Below are positions 34,846 to 46,000 of a stretch of 50,024 bases of DNA, in pieces. Origin of the DNA: Thecamonas trahens ATCC 50062 (Eukaryota; Apusozoa; Apusomonadida; Apusomonadidae). Under the pieces are notes generated by a model, which was given only the letters and a program-made list of their open reading frames with translations, was not told the DNA's origin and made no database searches. The position numbers were made by a program, and so were the translations under genes. The stretch is from NCBI RefSeq assembly GCF_000142905.1, contig NW_013657665.1, forward strand, positions 468,531 through 518,554. Reading direction: 5' to 3'. How positions within the stretch are numbered: position 1 is the first letter of the stretch; each line of letters opens with the position of its first letter.

Positions 34846-34896
34846 GGCGCATGATTCTGTCCGGACGGTACTGCCGTCCAGACAGAATGATGCGCC
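34846..34896. repeat. 23-bp inverted repeat (hairpin)
   Basis: Left arm 34846-34868 and right arm 34874-34896 are reverse complements at 21 of 23 positions, with a 5-base loop. It sits 35 bp past the Nup155 stop and 87 bp before the sphingosine kinase start, both on the minus strand. Confidence 0.9.
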
Positions 34897-34931
34897 CCCA
34901 ATGCTACGGTACGAGTCAGAGGAGGTTCACT

Positions 34932-37900
34932 TTATGAGGAGCACAGCTGGTCGAGCTGGTGACGGAGCTGGACGACTTCGATCGAGTCCTCGCCATAGGC
35001 GCCGACGGCGGCCTTGTACTTTTCGATGTCGTCGCGGTGTGCGGTGGCATCGAGGCCGCGGTGGAAGATGCCAACGAGGATGTGGACGAGATGGAGCTCG
35101 CCGTCGCGGGTCTGCCAGGGCGGCGAGCGGGCGGAAAAGTGGTGGTCGTAGATGGCAAAGAGGGTCTCGACCGGGACGCCAACGGCGATGAGGGCGTCGA
35201 CAACCCAGAGGCGGTTGGGAACGCCGACCTCGAGCGAGCGGGCCTCGAGGAGAGCGGTGAGGTCGTCAATGCGGAAGACCGACGACTGCGGGTAGTACTT
35301 GCGGCCGGCCGAGACAAGGAGGCGGGCGAGCTCTTCGGCACGGTCGGCGGTGCTGGATGCAGGCAGCGCCTGGTCAACGATGGCGGCCCAGATGGCCTTG
35401 ACCCGCTGGCTCCGCTCCGAGTCGTCGAGGCCGGAGGCGGTGTGCATGATAGCGAGCGAGGACCAATGCAGGTTGTACAGGTCGGCGTACTCGTTGTACA
35501 GCGTCGAGATGTCAAGGAGGCGCGAGGCGAGCGCCCCGACCTCGGCGCCGACGTTCTTGGCTTCGAGCTCGGCGAGGACCTGCGACTGGAGCTGGGCAAC
35601 CTCGAGCTTTTCCTCGAGCTCGTGGAGGAACTCACCGTCAGTAAAGTCCGTGGCTTCGGCCGAAGCGCACTTGATGGCGCGGACGAGGTACTGGATGCGG
35701 GTCTGGAGCGCAACCGGCGGATCGACGGCCTCGGCAAGGCGAGCGAGGATGATGGCGGCCTGGCGGAACTTGGAGTTGCGGATGTAGTAGTTCCACAGCA
35801 TGTCGACGTGCTCCGGGTAGCGGACGAGGAAGCTCTCGAGGTACGGAGAGCTGAGCGAGAGGAGCTCGTTGACAAGGCCCTGGTCGATGTACCAGCGGTA
35901 GAGCGTGATGTGGAAGAGCTCGTCGTGCGAGGCGACGGCCCGTTGCACAAAGTGGGCGCGGGCGCGGTCAAGGTCGGCCGGGTCGATCGGCGGGCGCGGC
36001 GCGAGGCCGAGCGTCGGGTTGGCGCGAGCCGCCGGGCGGAGGAGCTCGTCGAGGGTGTTGAGAACGGCGTTGTAGGCGGCAAAGCGGGCGTCAAAAGCGT
36101 CTTTGACCGCCTGCTCAACCTGAACGTTGACGCCGCCGAGCACGTACTGCAGCGCCTGGTCGTGTGGGTCGACGGCCTGGGCACGGGCAAGCGCAAGGTC
36201 GAGCACCCCCGTGTAGAACCGGAGGAAGCGAAAGCGGTCGGTGACCGAGTCGAGATCCTCGATGGTTGCCGCCGCCTTGACAAAGTGCCGCAGTGCGGTG
36301 TCGAGGAGCTCGGTCCGCTCGCGCGCCGAGTTGGCCTGCTCACTCTTGTACAGCAGCTCAAAGCCCTTGTAGCGGAGCATGTCGCCGTAGGAGAAGAACG
36401 AGGGGCACCGGCGGTGCATGACCTGCGAGATTTCGTCGGTAGTCTCGTCGCCGGCCACCATGCGCATGAGCTCGGTGACGAGGCCACGCGCCACGACGTT
36501 GCCCTCCGACGTTGCAACGAGCGAGGCAAAGGTCTGCTGGCGGAGCCGGTTCGAGAGCTCCGACGGAATGGCGACCGTGAGCGCGGGCAGGTTGTAGCGG
36601 AGAAGGACTTGCAGGAAGGCTGCGGCCTCGATGGTGCGGTTGAGGAGCTGCTGGAAGCGGACTAGCGACGCTGGCTCGTCACTCTCGACGGCTGCCGACA
36701 CATCGAGGAATCGCGGCTCGTCAGCGATAAAGGCGCGCAGTGTCGAGAGCTGCCGCTCAAGCTCGGCGTACTGCGGGGCCTCGAGCTGAAGCGACTGCGC
36801 CGTCGAGTTGGTCGACGTCCGGTACGTGAGCGGAAGGGCCCAGACAGGCTTGACCAGCCGCGAAAAGTAGCGGTAGAGTCCATCGTGGACGCTCGAGAAC
36901 TGGACGGTGCGGGCAGCGGCGGCGCCGCCAAGGATCGAGCTGGTGGCCTCGTGCCCGCTAGTCCCGGTGTCGGGCGCCAGCGAAGTGCGGCCAAACTTGA
37001 AGATTGCCGACGTGGCGTAGCGGACAATGTTGCTGTCGGGCGCGCTCGCCGAGAGCGAGCCGCGGGCGAGAGACGTCCGCCCGCGAGTGGGCGAGCCCAT
37101 GTCCAGGTACGGTGCCGCAGCACGGAGGGCAAGCGACGACGCCGGCGCCGCCGACGAGATGCTCGAAGTGGCGAGAATGAGGCACATGGCAACCATCTCG
37201 GTCGCGCCGTAATGGTTGGAAAAGTTGACCACGTAGGGGTTGTCGAGATCGCCGCGCGTGGCGTCAAGCAGGTTCTTGAGCAGGTCGACTGGGCGGAGCT
37301 TGATCACCACGTTGAGGCCCTGGTTGGTGAGGAGCACAAACTTGCGCGCCGGCAGAATGTGCTGCGTCGCCAGCTCGTTGGGCCGCGACCGGAGCGGGAC
37401 GTACGTCGCGCTCGTCGACGCTGTCTTGCCAAACAGCGACCAGAAGAGCGAGTTGAGCGACGACGAGCCCGACGAGCCTGCGGCGTCCGCCAATCCAACG
37501 CCCGTCGCTGATGAACTCGCACCGGCTCCGCTGGCGGCCGGGTGGCGGACGGCAGCCGAGGCCGCCGCCGCCGCCATGCCTGCAGACGTGCGGTTTTGAG
37601 CCACAGAGAGCGAAGCGCCGGCCTCCTGCCGCCGCTTGCGGGCGTTGGCATTGGTTGTCGCCGCCCCCGAGCTCGCGGTCGCCGCCAGCGACTTGGACGC
37701 GTCACGAGTGAGATACGCGTACGATGGCGCGAGCTCCGAGATTTGGTCACGCTGGATCAAGATGGACATCGGAACCTCGGCAACGTCCCACGTCCGACCT
37801 TGAAACTCCAGCGCAGAGGTCTGGCCTGAGTTGGCAAACTTGCCGTTGTACGACTGCACCGCGAGCTTACGCCACGCGTCGCCGACGCACACGACGCGGT

Positions 37901-39531
37901 CCTTGTGGGCGTCGACTGAGGAGGCTGTGACAAACACACCGTGCGAGTGGTACGCGGTGTGGACCACGGTCTGACGGTTCGCCGACGGTCCTGCGCTGTA
38001 GTCGTGGTGGTTGAAGCCAGACTGGTTGTGAGAAGCAAACGACGAGTATTGGCCGCGGTACATGTCGGCGCCAGGGCGGGGTGCAGGCACAGGGGCTGAC
38101 GGGGCCGACCGGACCTGGACGACTTGCAGCGTCTGCGGGCGCGCCGACGGGACCGGCCGGTTGCCGCGAAAGACAAAGGTGGAGAGGTAGATTCGGATGC
38201 CCTTGCGGGTGACGGCGACCAGGTGGACGTCGGTAAACTCGGTGACCGGAATGGCGTGGATGGAGACGATGGCATCTTCGACGCCAATGACCGAGTGCAG
38301 GTTCTTGTTAGCGTCGGCAATGATGGACGAGAGGTTTTGACGCGAACAAGCTCGTTGCCGAGCTCGCCGAGGTCCCACACGGTGATGACCGGCGGCGTCG
38401 ACGACGAACGGCGCGAGGCGCCGGCGGAGCTTGCCGGCTCGTCAGGCAGCGCCGCCGAGAGGGTGTACAGGATGTTGCGCGAGTGGTCGATGGTGATGTC
38501 GACAATGGGCAGGGTCTTCCACAGGCGGAGGAACGAGGGGACGTACGGCGCGAGCGGCGACTGCGAGTGGTTGAGCTTGCGGCACTTGCGGGTAAACCAG
38601 CCGTCCTGCTCCTGGTACTCGAGCTCGTACAGGTTGCCGTCACGGCCGGTGAGGAAGATGCGACCGTCGACGGTGCCGCGGATGTGGGTGATGTTCACAT
38701 TGTCGGACGGGATGGTGAGCGGAGTCGGGACTAGAGTCAGCTCACCAAAGATAGAGTTGTGCTCGAACGACATGCCTACAATGACAATGTCGACAGGAGT
38801 GGCCAGGACCAAGAGCCACTGGATCTCGTCGCGGAAGACGCCAGCCTTCGGCCTGCAGAGCCCGGCCGAAATGATGACCTGGTCGAGGTCGTCGTACGAG
38901 ACAAAGTCTGCACCAGCCCCGTCGTTGTAGTTCCAGAGGAAGATGTGGTTGTCGCGGGTAATCCACGCCCGGTTGATCTCCGGGAACACGCCCATGAAGC
39001 ACTTGTACTCGAGGTAGTCGTACTGCTCCAGCAGCGCCGCAGGGAGCGGGATGGGCTCGCCCATCACAAACTTGGGCTCGGCCTCCGAGTCGTCCTGCTT
39101 CTGCGACGACGACTGCTTGAGGTCACTATTGCCGCACACGGGGTAGGAGTGAGGGAGGGGGTGGCGGGAGGGGGGGGGGGGGGGACTAGGGGANNNNNNN
39201 NNNNNNNNNNNNNNNNNNNNNNNNNNNNNNNNNNNNNNNNNNNNNNNNNNNNNNNNNNNNNNNNNNNNNNNNNNNNNNNNNNNNNNNNNNNNNGGGGGGA
39301 GGGGGGAAGAAGGGGGGGCTGAGGGGGTCGGGAGGTGGGGAGCCGCGACACAGCGACCGCCGGCGGCGAAAGGCAAAGGAGGGGAGGGGAGGGGGGGACG
39401 TACGAGAATGTGGGCCTCTCCTCGTCCTCTGCATGTGCATCTGTCACTCTCAGGCTTGCGGTTTTCATGCCCTCCATGTCTACCTGGGACACGACTTGCG
39501 TGTGCGGCAGTGGCCGTAGCTGCGACGACAT
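34932..39531 (-). CDS. NUP155: Nucleoporin Nup155/Nup170 family
   Basis: Inner-ring scaffold nucleoporin: an N-terminal beta-propeller and a C-terminal alpha-solenoid. Exon 1: 39404-39531 (MSSQLRPLPHTQVVSQVDME), donor GTACGTCC. The intron 39126-39403 contains the 100-N gap. Exon 2: 34932-39125, acceptor GCAATAG. Propeller sequence includes WITRDNHIFLWNYNDG, DIVIVGMSF, FLTGRDGNLYELEYQEQDGW and HLVAVTRKGIRIYLST; the last 800 residues are helical. The frame breaks at about 38335-38341 (VWDLGELGNELVRV to QNLSSIIADANKN). One added base gives about 1,440 residues, close to the animal protein. A 38-nt GT-AG intron would also restore it but would delete a stretch I expect to be coding. Confidence 0.93.
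39194..39293. other. Assembly gap (100 N)
   Basis: Exactly 100 N, flanked by G-rich sequence, inside intron 1 of the Nup155 gene. Round length indicates an unsized scaffold gap. Confidence 0.99.
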
Positions 39532-40292
39532 GGCGTTTGGGAGGGCAACGACGAGTGGCTGCAACTAGTGGCTGGCGGCTGGTGGCTGGCGGCTGGCGGC
39601 TGGCGGCTGGCGGCCCGGCGTAGTTGCCGAAAACGAACGGGAGCAGAACGGGGGGGTGGGGGGCACCAGAGCAGGGGCTGCAGTGTTGTGGTGAAGAGCG
39701 GCTGGTCGCAGTCGACCAAGTCCGCGGTGCCCCAGACTCATAGACCATGATGCATGGCCTTGTGCCACTCATCGTGCAATCACACCGATCACCCGGTCCG
39801 AATCCCCCCCACCCTCACCCACCCCACCCATTCTCGACACTCCACTGGCAAGAATAGCCAGCTGGGCTACTGGGCAGAAGCTCCAAGCTCACTCACACCC
39901 TTGCACTCGCCCTCCCACACCCCACCCGCGTCCCACACCCCTCACACACCTCACCCAACCCCTCACCCCACCGCCACACACACACACACACACACCACAC
40001 ACGCTACACGCCACACCCTCTATCCCGAGTGTGTGCCTGTGCTTGTGCCTGTGCCAGTGCCTGTGCCTGCGCCTGCGCCTGTGCCTGTGCCCGTGGCCAC
40101 CTCATTCGCTGTGCTGAGGCCGTCCCTGCCCGGTTTCCTTCCACAGCCCACACACACCACACACACCACACACACACACCATCCTTCCTACGCACACACA
40201 CGCACACACCCCCCCCCCCCCCCCCGTCCCTTGTCCACAACCTCACGCCCGCGCGCCCTCCCTCCTTCTCCTCCTCTCCCTCTCGCTGCTAC
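39532..40292. promoter_or_regulatory. Divergent intergenic region with tandem repeats
   Basis: About 760 bp between the starts of Nup155 (minus) and the RasGEF gene (plus). Repeats: GGCTGGC units at 39569-39616, (CA)n at 39971-39993, TGTGCC hexamers at 40029-40094, CACACC units at 40151-40180 and a C tract at 40209-40225. Open frames that cross them encode only repeats. Both promoters lie here. Confidence 0.5.
40029..40094. repeat. TGTGCC hexanucleotide repeat
   Basis: About eleven diverged TG(T/C)GCC units upstream of the RasGEF gene; their frame extends the RasGEF frame with meaningless Cys/Ala repeats. Confidence 0.9.
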
Positions 40293-42938
40293 ATGGACGT
40301 CACCGCCAAGTATCCGCTCTCCGACTCGGACGATGGAGGGTCGTCGACTGGCGACGGAGGCGAGAGCTCGAGTGGCATTCAGGCCGAGCTGCTTGGCCAC
40401 GACGTGCTTATTCCCGGCCACTTGCTGGCTGCAGTGACTGCTGCTGTGGCAGCCGATCATGACGCCTCGATGGTGGCTGGCCCGGACACTCTCGGCCTGA
40501 CCAACGCGCTCGCCGCGGCGGAGTCGCGCATCGCAGAGCTGGAGGATGAACTTGTCCGTCTCCGCGAGGAGAACACTGTGCTTCGCGGCGCGCTAGTCCA
40601 CTCACGCTCCAGCGCAGGTCGGAGCACAGCCGGTGCTGGCACTGGTGCCGGTGGATCGGCACCGCTAGAGGCGCTCGAGCGGCTGCGGCTTTCGGCTGGA
40701 AAGGCTGGCGGGGCCGGAGTGCCACCCGATGCGATGGGCGTGCCCGCGCAACCGCGAGCAATCTCGGAGCTTCTTCGAAACCGGTCGTCAGGACGCAAGT
40801 CTTCGTTTGAGCGGTTCATCGGGACGTCGGCACGGTCACTCGGGGCCTCGTTCCTCACCCGAGCGGTGGCAGAGGCTGCAGCCGCCAGTAGCGGCAAAGC
40901 CGACGCTGGGACGTTGCAGGTCCCAGCTCGGGCAAGCCCGCAGACGACGGTGGCGCTCAAGCGAGCGGCGGCGGGAAGTGGTCCGCCGCAGCGGTCGATG
41001 TCGCTCGCCCGGTCGCCTAACATGCCGACGCTCGCCAGCTCGGCCACTAGCCGGCGCAAGCTCACGCTCGACCTCAACGTTTACATGCCGCGATTCGACC
41101 GTGAGGGCTCGCTGCGAGCCCGTCGCAGCTCGCGGCGCGGCTCGGTGGTCTCGGTCACCTCGACCATGTCAGAAATCTCAATTTCGGAGCTGTCGGGCCC
41201 GTCGGCCGACTACGATCAAGAGACCTCGCTCGGTGGAGGCTCGTCATCGATGATGAACTCGGCCGACGCCACCAACGCGCCGACGCCGCTCGCGCTCCCC
41301 GTCTCGGAGCCAGGCTCGAACCACTCATCGCGCTCGCCGTCGGTCTCGTCAGTCGACGTGGATGAGGGCTTCTCGACTTCGTCGCCGAGGCCGATTTCAC
41401 TCTTCTCGTCGTCGTCGAACTTGTCCATCAACCTCGCCCGCGCGCAGCTGACCGCGGCCGCGGCAGCTGCCGGCTCGGCAGCCGCGGCAAGCGTGGCGGC
41501 CGCGACCAAACCTGCGACAAGCGGTAAGCGTGGCAAGGCAGGCAAGTCGGGCAAGTCGAGCAAGCGCAGCTCGATGGTGGTTTCGGACGACGGCGACGAT
41601 GGTGGCGGCTCCGACTCGGGCACACGGCTCATCACGCGCGACGGCGAGCGGGTGGCAGCGGTGCGAGTCGCCGGCGGCTCGATTGTTTTTGACGCGGCGA
41701 CGCTCGACCAGCTCGTCTCGCACCTGGCGGATGAGTCGAACCCAGACACGCTCTACATCGAAGAGTTCCTTCTTGTCTACCGGTTGTTTATGGAGCCGAT
41801 CGAGTTGATGCAGCTGCTCATCGCGCGGTTCAACATCCAGCTCCCGCCGGATCCGACCGACGACGACGTGGCGTACTTTGCCAAGTGGGCACGGCCGGTC
41901 CAGCTGCGGACAGTCTCGGTCATCGCCAAGTGGGTCGAGCGGTTCTGGGACGTCGACTTTGCCGTCTCTTCGGTCCTCCTCGATGGGCTGTATGACTTTC
42001 TCGACTTGCTACAGGGCCCGGACTTTGAGATGCTCCACAGGCACCTCTCGACCAAGATCCAGGCCAAGCTTGCGTCGCCAACGCCCGGGCCGGTCAACCC
42101 GCCAGGCGACCTCAGCCTTGCGGAGCTGCTCGGGCTGGACATCTCCGTCCTGGCGTCGGCCGGTTCGACGGCCATTGCCGCCGAGCTCACGCGGTGCGAC
42201 ACCGAGCTGCTCGCAGCGGTCCCGGCATCCGAGTTTATCATCCAGCTCCGCGGTGACCCGTCGCTTGCGCCAAACCTCTCGCAGTACATCACCCGGTTCA
42301 ACAGGGTCTCGCGGTGGGTGGCGTCGATGATCCTGTACGAGACAGACGTCAAGCTGCGGCGTAACATGGTGGTCAAGTTTGTGCACGTGGTCAAGAAACT
42401 GTACGAGCTCTCCAACTTTAACTCGATGATGGCGGTCATCTCGGGCCTCAACATGATTTGCATCGAGCGGCTCGACAAGACGTGGGCCAAGGTACCGGCC
42501 CGCGAGCGCAAGGCCCTCAAGAAGATGGAGGCCCTGCTCTCGCCGGCCAAAAACTACGCAAAGTACCGCCGCAAGCTCGAGAGCCTCAAGCCGCCATACG
42601 TCGGCTTTGTCGGCCTCTATGTCAAGGACCTCTTTGTCCACCACGACTCGAACCCGTCGCGCGTCACCTCGCACCCGCACCTTGTCAACTATGCCAAGTT
42701 CCGCCAGATGTCCGCCAAGGTCGAGTCGATCCGCGAGGCCCAGCGCGCCGCCGCCTCTTACAAGCATCGCGAGCCCGAGCCGGAGCTCCTCGCCCTCGTT
42801 TCGGAGCTTCCGGCCATGGATGAGAACGGCCTCTACGAGCTCTCCATCATCGTCGAGGCCTCGGAGCGTCGCCGTCGCTCGACCCGAGTTGTCGAACTCG
42901 AGGCGGCGTCGCTAGGGCCATTACCAGAGAAATCGTGA
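40293..42938 (+). CDS. Ras guanine-nucleotide exchange factor (REM + CDC25 domains)
   Basis: Activates a Ras-family GTPase by exchanging GDP for GTP. 881 residues. A coiled coil lies at about 69-100 (AAAESRIAELEDELVRLREE), then a long Ser-rich, probably phosphorylated linker. The RasGEF N-terminal (REM) motif is at about 455-590 (DQLVSHLADESNPDTLYIEE then FLLVYRLFM). The catalytic CDC25 domain is at about 615-865: AAELTRCDTELLAAVPASEF, NLSQYITRFNRVSRWVASMI, NFNSMMAVISGLNMICIERL, PPYVGFVGLYVKDLFVHHDS. The helical-hairpin region is intact. It resembles the many short RasGEFs of amoebozoans. ATG 40293 was chosen because upstream sequence in frame is repeat-derived. The partner GTPase is unknown. 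Confidence 0.93.
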   Translation: MDVTAKYPLSDSDDGGSSTGDGGESSSGIQAELLGHDVLIPGHLLAAVTAAVAADHDASMVAGPDTLGLTNALAAAESRIAELEDELVRLREENTVLRGALVHSRSSAGRSTAGAGTGAGGSAPLEALERLRLSAGKAGGAGVPPDAMGVPAQPRAISELLRNRSSGRKSSFERFIGTSARSLGASFLTRAVAEAAAASSGKADAGTLQVPARASPQTTVALKRAAAGSGPPQRSMSLARSPNMPTLASSATSRRKLTLDLNVYMPRFDREGSLRARRSSRRGSVVSVTSTMSEISISELSGPSADYDQETSLGGGSSSMMNSADATNAPTPLALPVSEPGSNHSSRSPSVSSVDVDEGFSTSSPRPISLFSSSSNLSINLARAQLTAAAAAAGSAAAASVAAATKPATSGKRGKAGKSGKSSKRSSMVVSDDGDDGGGSDSGTRLITRDGERVAAVRVAGGSIVFDAATLDQLVSHLADESNPDTLYIEEFLLVYRLFMEPIELMQLLIARFNIQLPPDPTDDDVAYFAKWARPVQLRTVSVIAKWVERFWDVDFAVSSVLLDGLYDFLDLLQGPDFEMLHRHLSTKIQAKLASPTPGPVNPPGDLSLAELLGLDISVLASAGSTAIAAELTRCDTELLAAVPASEFIIQLRGDPSLAPNLSQYITRFNRVSRWVASMILYETDVKLRRNMVVKFVHVVKKLYELSNFNSMMAVISGLNMICIERLDKTWAKVPARERKALKKMEALLSPAKNYAKYRRKLESLKPPYVGFVGLYVKDLFVHHDSNPSRVTSHPHLVNYAKFRQMSAKVESIREAQRAAASYKHREPEPELLALVSELPAMDENGLYELSIIVEASERRRRSTRVVELEAASLGPLPEKS

Positions 42939-43064
42939 GGCCAGGAGAGGATCTAAAGGCCTGACTGCTATGTGTGCCTGTCTCTCCGGCGTTTGGCGGC
43001 GGCGAGTGTCGGAGAGTGAGGGTGCGCTAGCGCTTGGTGCGGGCACCTCTCTGCACGTGAGACC

Positions 43065-46000
43065 ATGAGTGCAGGCGGAGGTGGGAGAGAAGATGTATGT
43101 GGGCAGGTGGCTGAGGGGAGTGGTGGGGGGGGGGGTGGCGAATGGGGGTGGGGCGTGGGGGTGGGTGGGTGGGGCGTGGGGGTGGAGGGAGTTTGCAACT
43201 CACGTGCGCGGGTGGTGGTGGTGGGGGCTGGGCAGTACGAGTACGAGTACTATGACGAGGAGGAGGATGTACAGGCTGTAGTGGACAAAGGAGTTGGAGT
43301 TGGAGCCGCGGCTGAGCCTGGGGCTGGGGCTGGCGCCGGCGCTGGCGCTGGGGTTGGGTCCGGAGCTGAAACTCGTGAAGGGGGAGGCCTCTTCGGCGAT
43401 GATGACGGGGATGATGGCGTTGACTTTGATTCGGACGAGCTGTTTGGAGGTGGAGACGAAGACTTTGTTGTCCATACCCTGCTAGAGCGGGAGTCAGTGC
43501 CGGCACCAGCGTCGGTCAAGATGGCGGCCAAGCCCGTCGGCATCAACGAGCCGGCCTGGGGCAAGGATGTGGCCAGTGGCGATCTGTTCGCCGCTGAAGC
43601 CGCGGCTGCTGGGGCCGATGATGATGAGCTGCTGTTTGCTGCACCGGTAGCCAGTGCGGCTCCAGCCCGGCTCTCGGTGACCAAGGCCGTGGTCATGGCG
43701 CACAAGCCCGACCCAGAGCCAGAGCCAGAGCCAAAGCCAGAACCGGCTGTCCAGGCTGTCGGCCAAAGTAGCAGAACCGTTTTTGATTGGGATGAAGGAG
43801 ACGACGGTGCTGAGGAACTGGACCTTGGACCGAAGCCCGTGGTGGAGGCAGGTCCCGAGCCTGTGGTGGAGGCCGAGTCGACGGACGTCTCCCCATCGCC
43901 TGCGCCTGCTGTCGACGGGGCGGTGGAATCGCTTCCTCAGGATACCGACGACGGCAATCCAGGTGAGGCCGTGGCGACTGGATGGACATCGTCCGAATCC
44001 GAGTCCGACGACAATGACGACGCCAAGGCAGGCTTGAACGCCGATGTCGTTCCCCCACCGCCACCAGAGTTCTTTATGGATGGTCCAGACGACGATGCTG
44101 ACGCGGTTATAGGTACGGGTGTGGTGTCCACTGATGGGCACGCGCCGCCGCCTGCTCCGCGTGGCGCTGTTTTTAACGTCGAGGACATTCGCGCGTGGGG
44201 CTCGCCAGATGCAGACGACGAAGAGCACCCGTTGTTTGCCGCCCGCAGTCAGGCCGAGCCTGCAGCGACGCCGGTCAAGGCGCAGCCCGAGTCCCTGCCA
44301 GCATCGGATCCGGCGCCAGCACCAGAACCAGAGCCAGCGCCGGAACCAGAGCCAGCGCCGGAACCAGAGCCAGCGCCGGAACCAGAACCGGAGCTGGAAC
44401 CGATTGTGGAGCTCGACGACGCAGGTGCCGACGACCTACTGGACGACCTAGACGGAATGGACGACGTATTTTCTTTGGCGGGCAAGGGTGGCGGCGGGTC
44501 GTTGTTTGGAGCGCTCGGTGGTGGTGTCGAAGACGACGACCCTCTGTTCGCGGCCATGGAGTCGCTCAAAGAGCCTGCCGCCGACACATCTCACCCCCAG
44601 ATGGTGGCGCGGACCCGGCGTGGAATGCCGCGCGGCGGTGGGGGCGGAAGTGGTGGAGGAGGTGACGATGTGCTGGGCAATCTTTTTGCACTCACCGACG
44701 AACCGGCTGCTGATGAACTGGGAGTCAAAGTCGCAAGCGCCACTGCTACGCCACCTGCTGCGCCGGTGAGCAAGACGACGGGTGTAATGCTCTCTGATGA
44801 CGAGGCCGACGAGTGGGAAGCTGGCAATGGCGAACAAGCTGTCAAAGATGCTGGAGCAAGCGTCGGTGTGGCTGCGGCTGAGGCCGCAGCGCGTGAGGCC
44901 GCGGCGCGTGAGGCCGCGGCGGCACTGCCGCCGGTCAACCACGCCAAGGCGCCGATTGTGCCCGATCTGCCCGTGGTGGCGGTGGAACGTGACGATAGCC
45001 CGCCGCCATTGCCGCCGCCAGAGCTAGCGGCTGTCCTCCCGCAGCAGAACGAGCCGCCGCTGCCGCCGGGCGAGGAGCCGCCGCTGCCCAAGCTCCCGCT
45101 CATTGTGGACGAGTTCAAACTCTCGATGGAGCGCGGGCCGAACGAGCTCTCGCCACGCGGGCCGGGAGCCACGCGAATCCGCGAGCTCGAGGCGCTACTG
45201 CTGGACATGCAGGAGGCGCTGGTCAAGGCGGCCGACCGCATCTCGCAGCTGGAGGGCGAGAAGGAGTCGCTTATGGTCAAGCTGGTGCGGACACAGGCGC
45301 AGGTCATCGAAGGCGAGCCGCGCAAGTCCGGCGGCGTGCTGTCGGCCGACGAAGCTGCTGCTATCGTGGCAAGCGCTGCGTCCAAAGATATGGAAGCGCG
45401 CCAGACGTCGACGCAGTTGCGAGCGCAGATGAAGGCGCTCGAGGAGAACGAGGCAGGCCCCGCCAAGCGCGGCATGCTGATGGGCGGCCAGGATGGGCGC
45501 GACGCGCCGGGTGTACCGGTCGGCCTCGGAACCGACGAGGACATTGCGCGGATTGAGGCTGCGCTCGAGGAGAGACGGATGGCACGGGCTAAGCATGCCA
45601 AGCAGAGTCGCAAGGAGGAGCTGACCGAAGAGGAAGTCCGGATCCGGCGGTTGGAGGCCGAGCTCGAGCACCAGCAGTGGGAGCGTGTCGAGCGGGCCAA
45701 GCTCGCGCAAATGGGTCCGAGTCACGAGATGTACGGGCGGTTCAACTTTGTGTTCCACGGGCTCTCGCGGGCGCAGATCTCGCAAGTCCGCAAGCTCTTC
45801 ACCTTTTTCGACCAGAATTCGTCGGGCACCATTCCATGGGCGCGGACGCTGGACATTATCGACAAGCTCGGCATTATGCTCGCGTCGGTCGACGTGGCGT
45901 TCTTCAAGAACCTCATCGGCGCGCCGGTCGAACCGGCGGCGGCAGCCAGGCACACGGCACAGATCTCGATGCCGGACTTTCTGAAGGCCATGGACGAGCT

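Noticed and set aside
34959-36665. 568-residue plus-strand frame opposite Nup155
   Set aside because: Its composition is that of reverse-complemented helical repeats; Nup155 homology on the minus strand is decisive.
39064-39564. Open frames crossing the N gap
   Set aside because: The unknown bases cannot be translated; the flanking G/C runs are intron, bounded by GTACGT and an AG acceptor.
40029-40292. In-frame N-terminal extension of RasGEF with Cys/Ala repeats
   Set aside because: It derives from TGTGCC and CACACC repeats; the ATG at 40293 starts normal coding composition.
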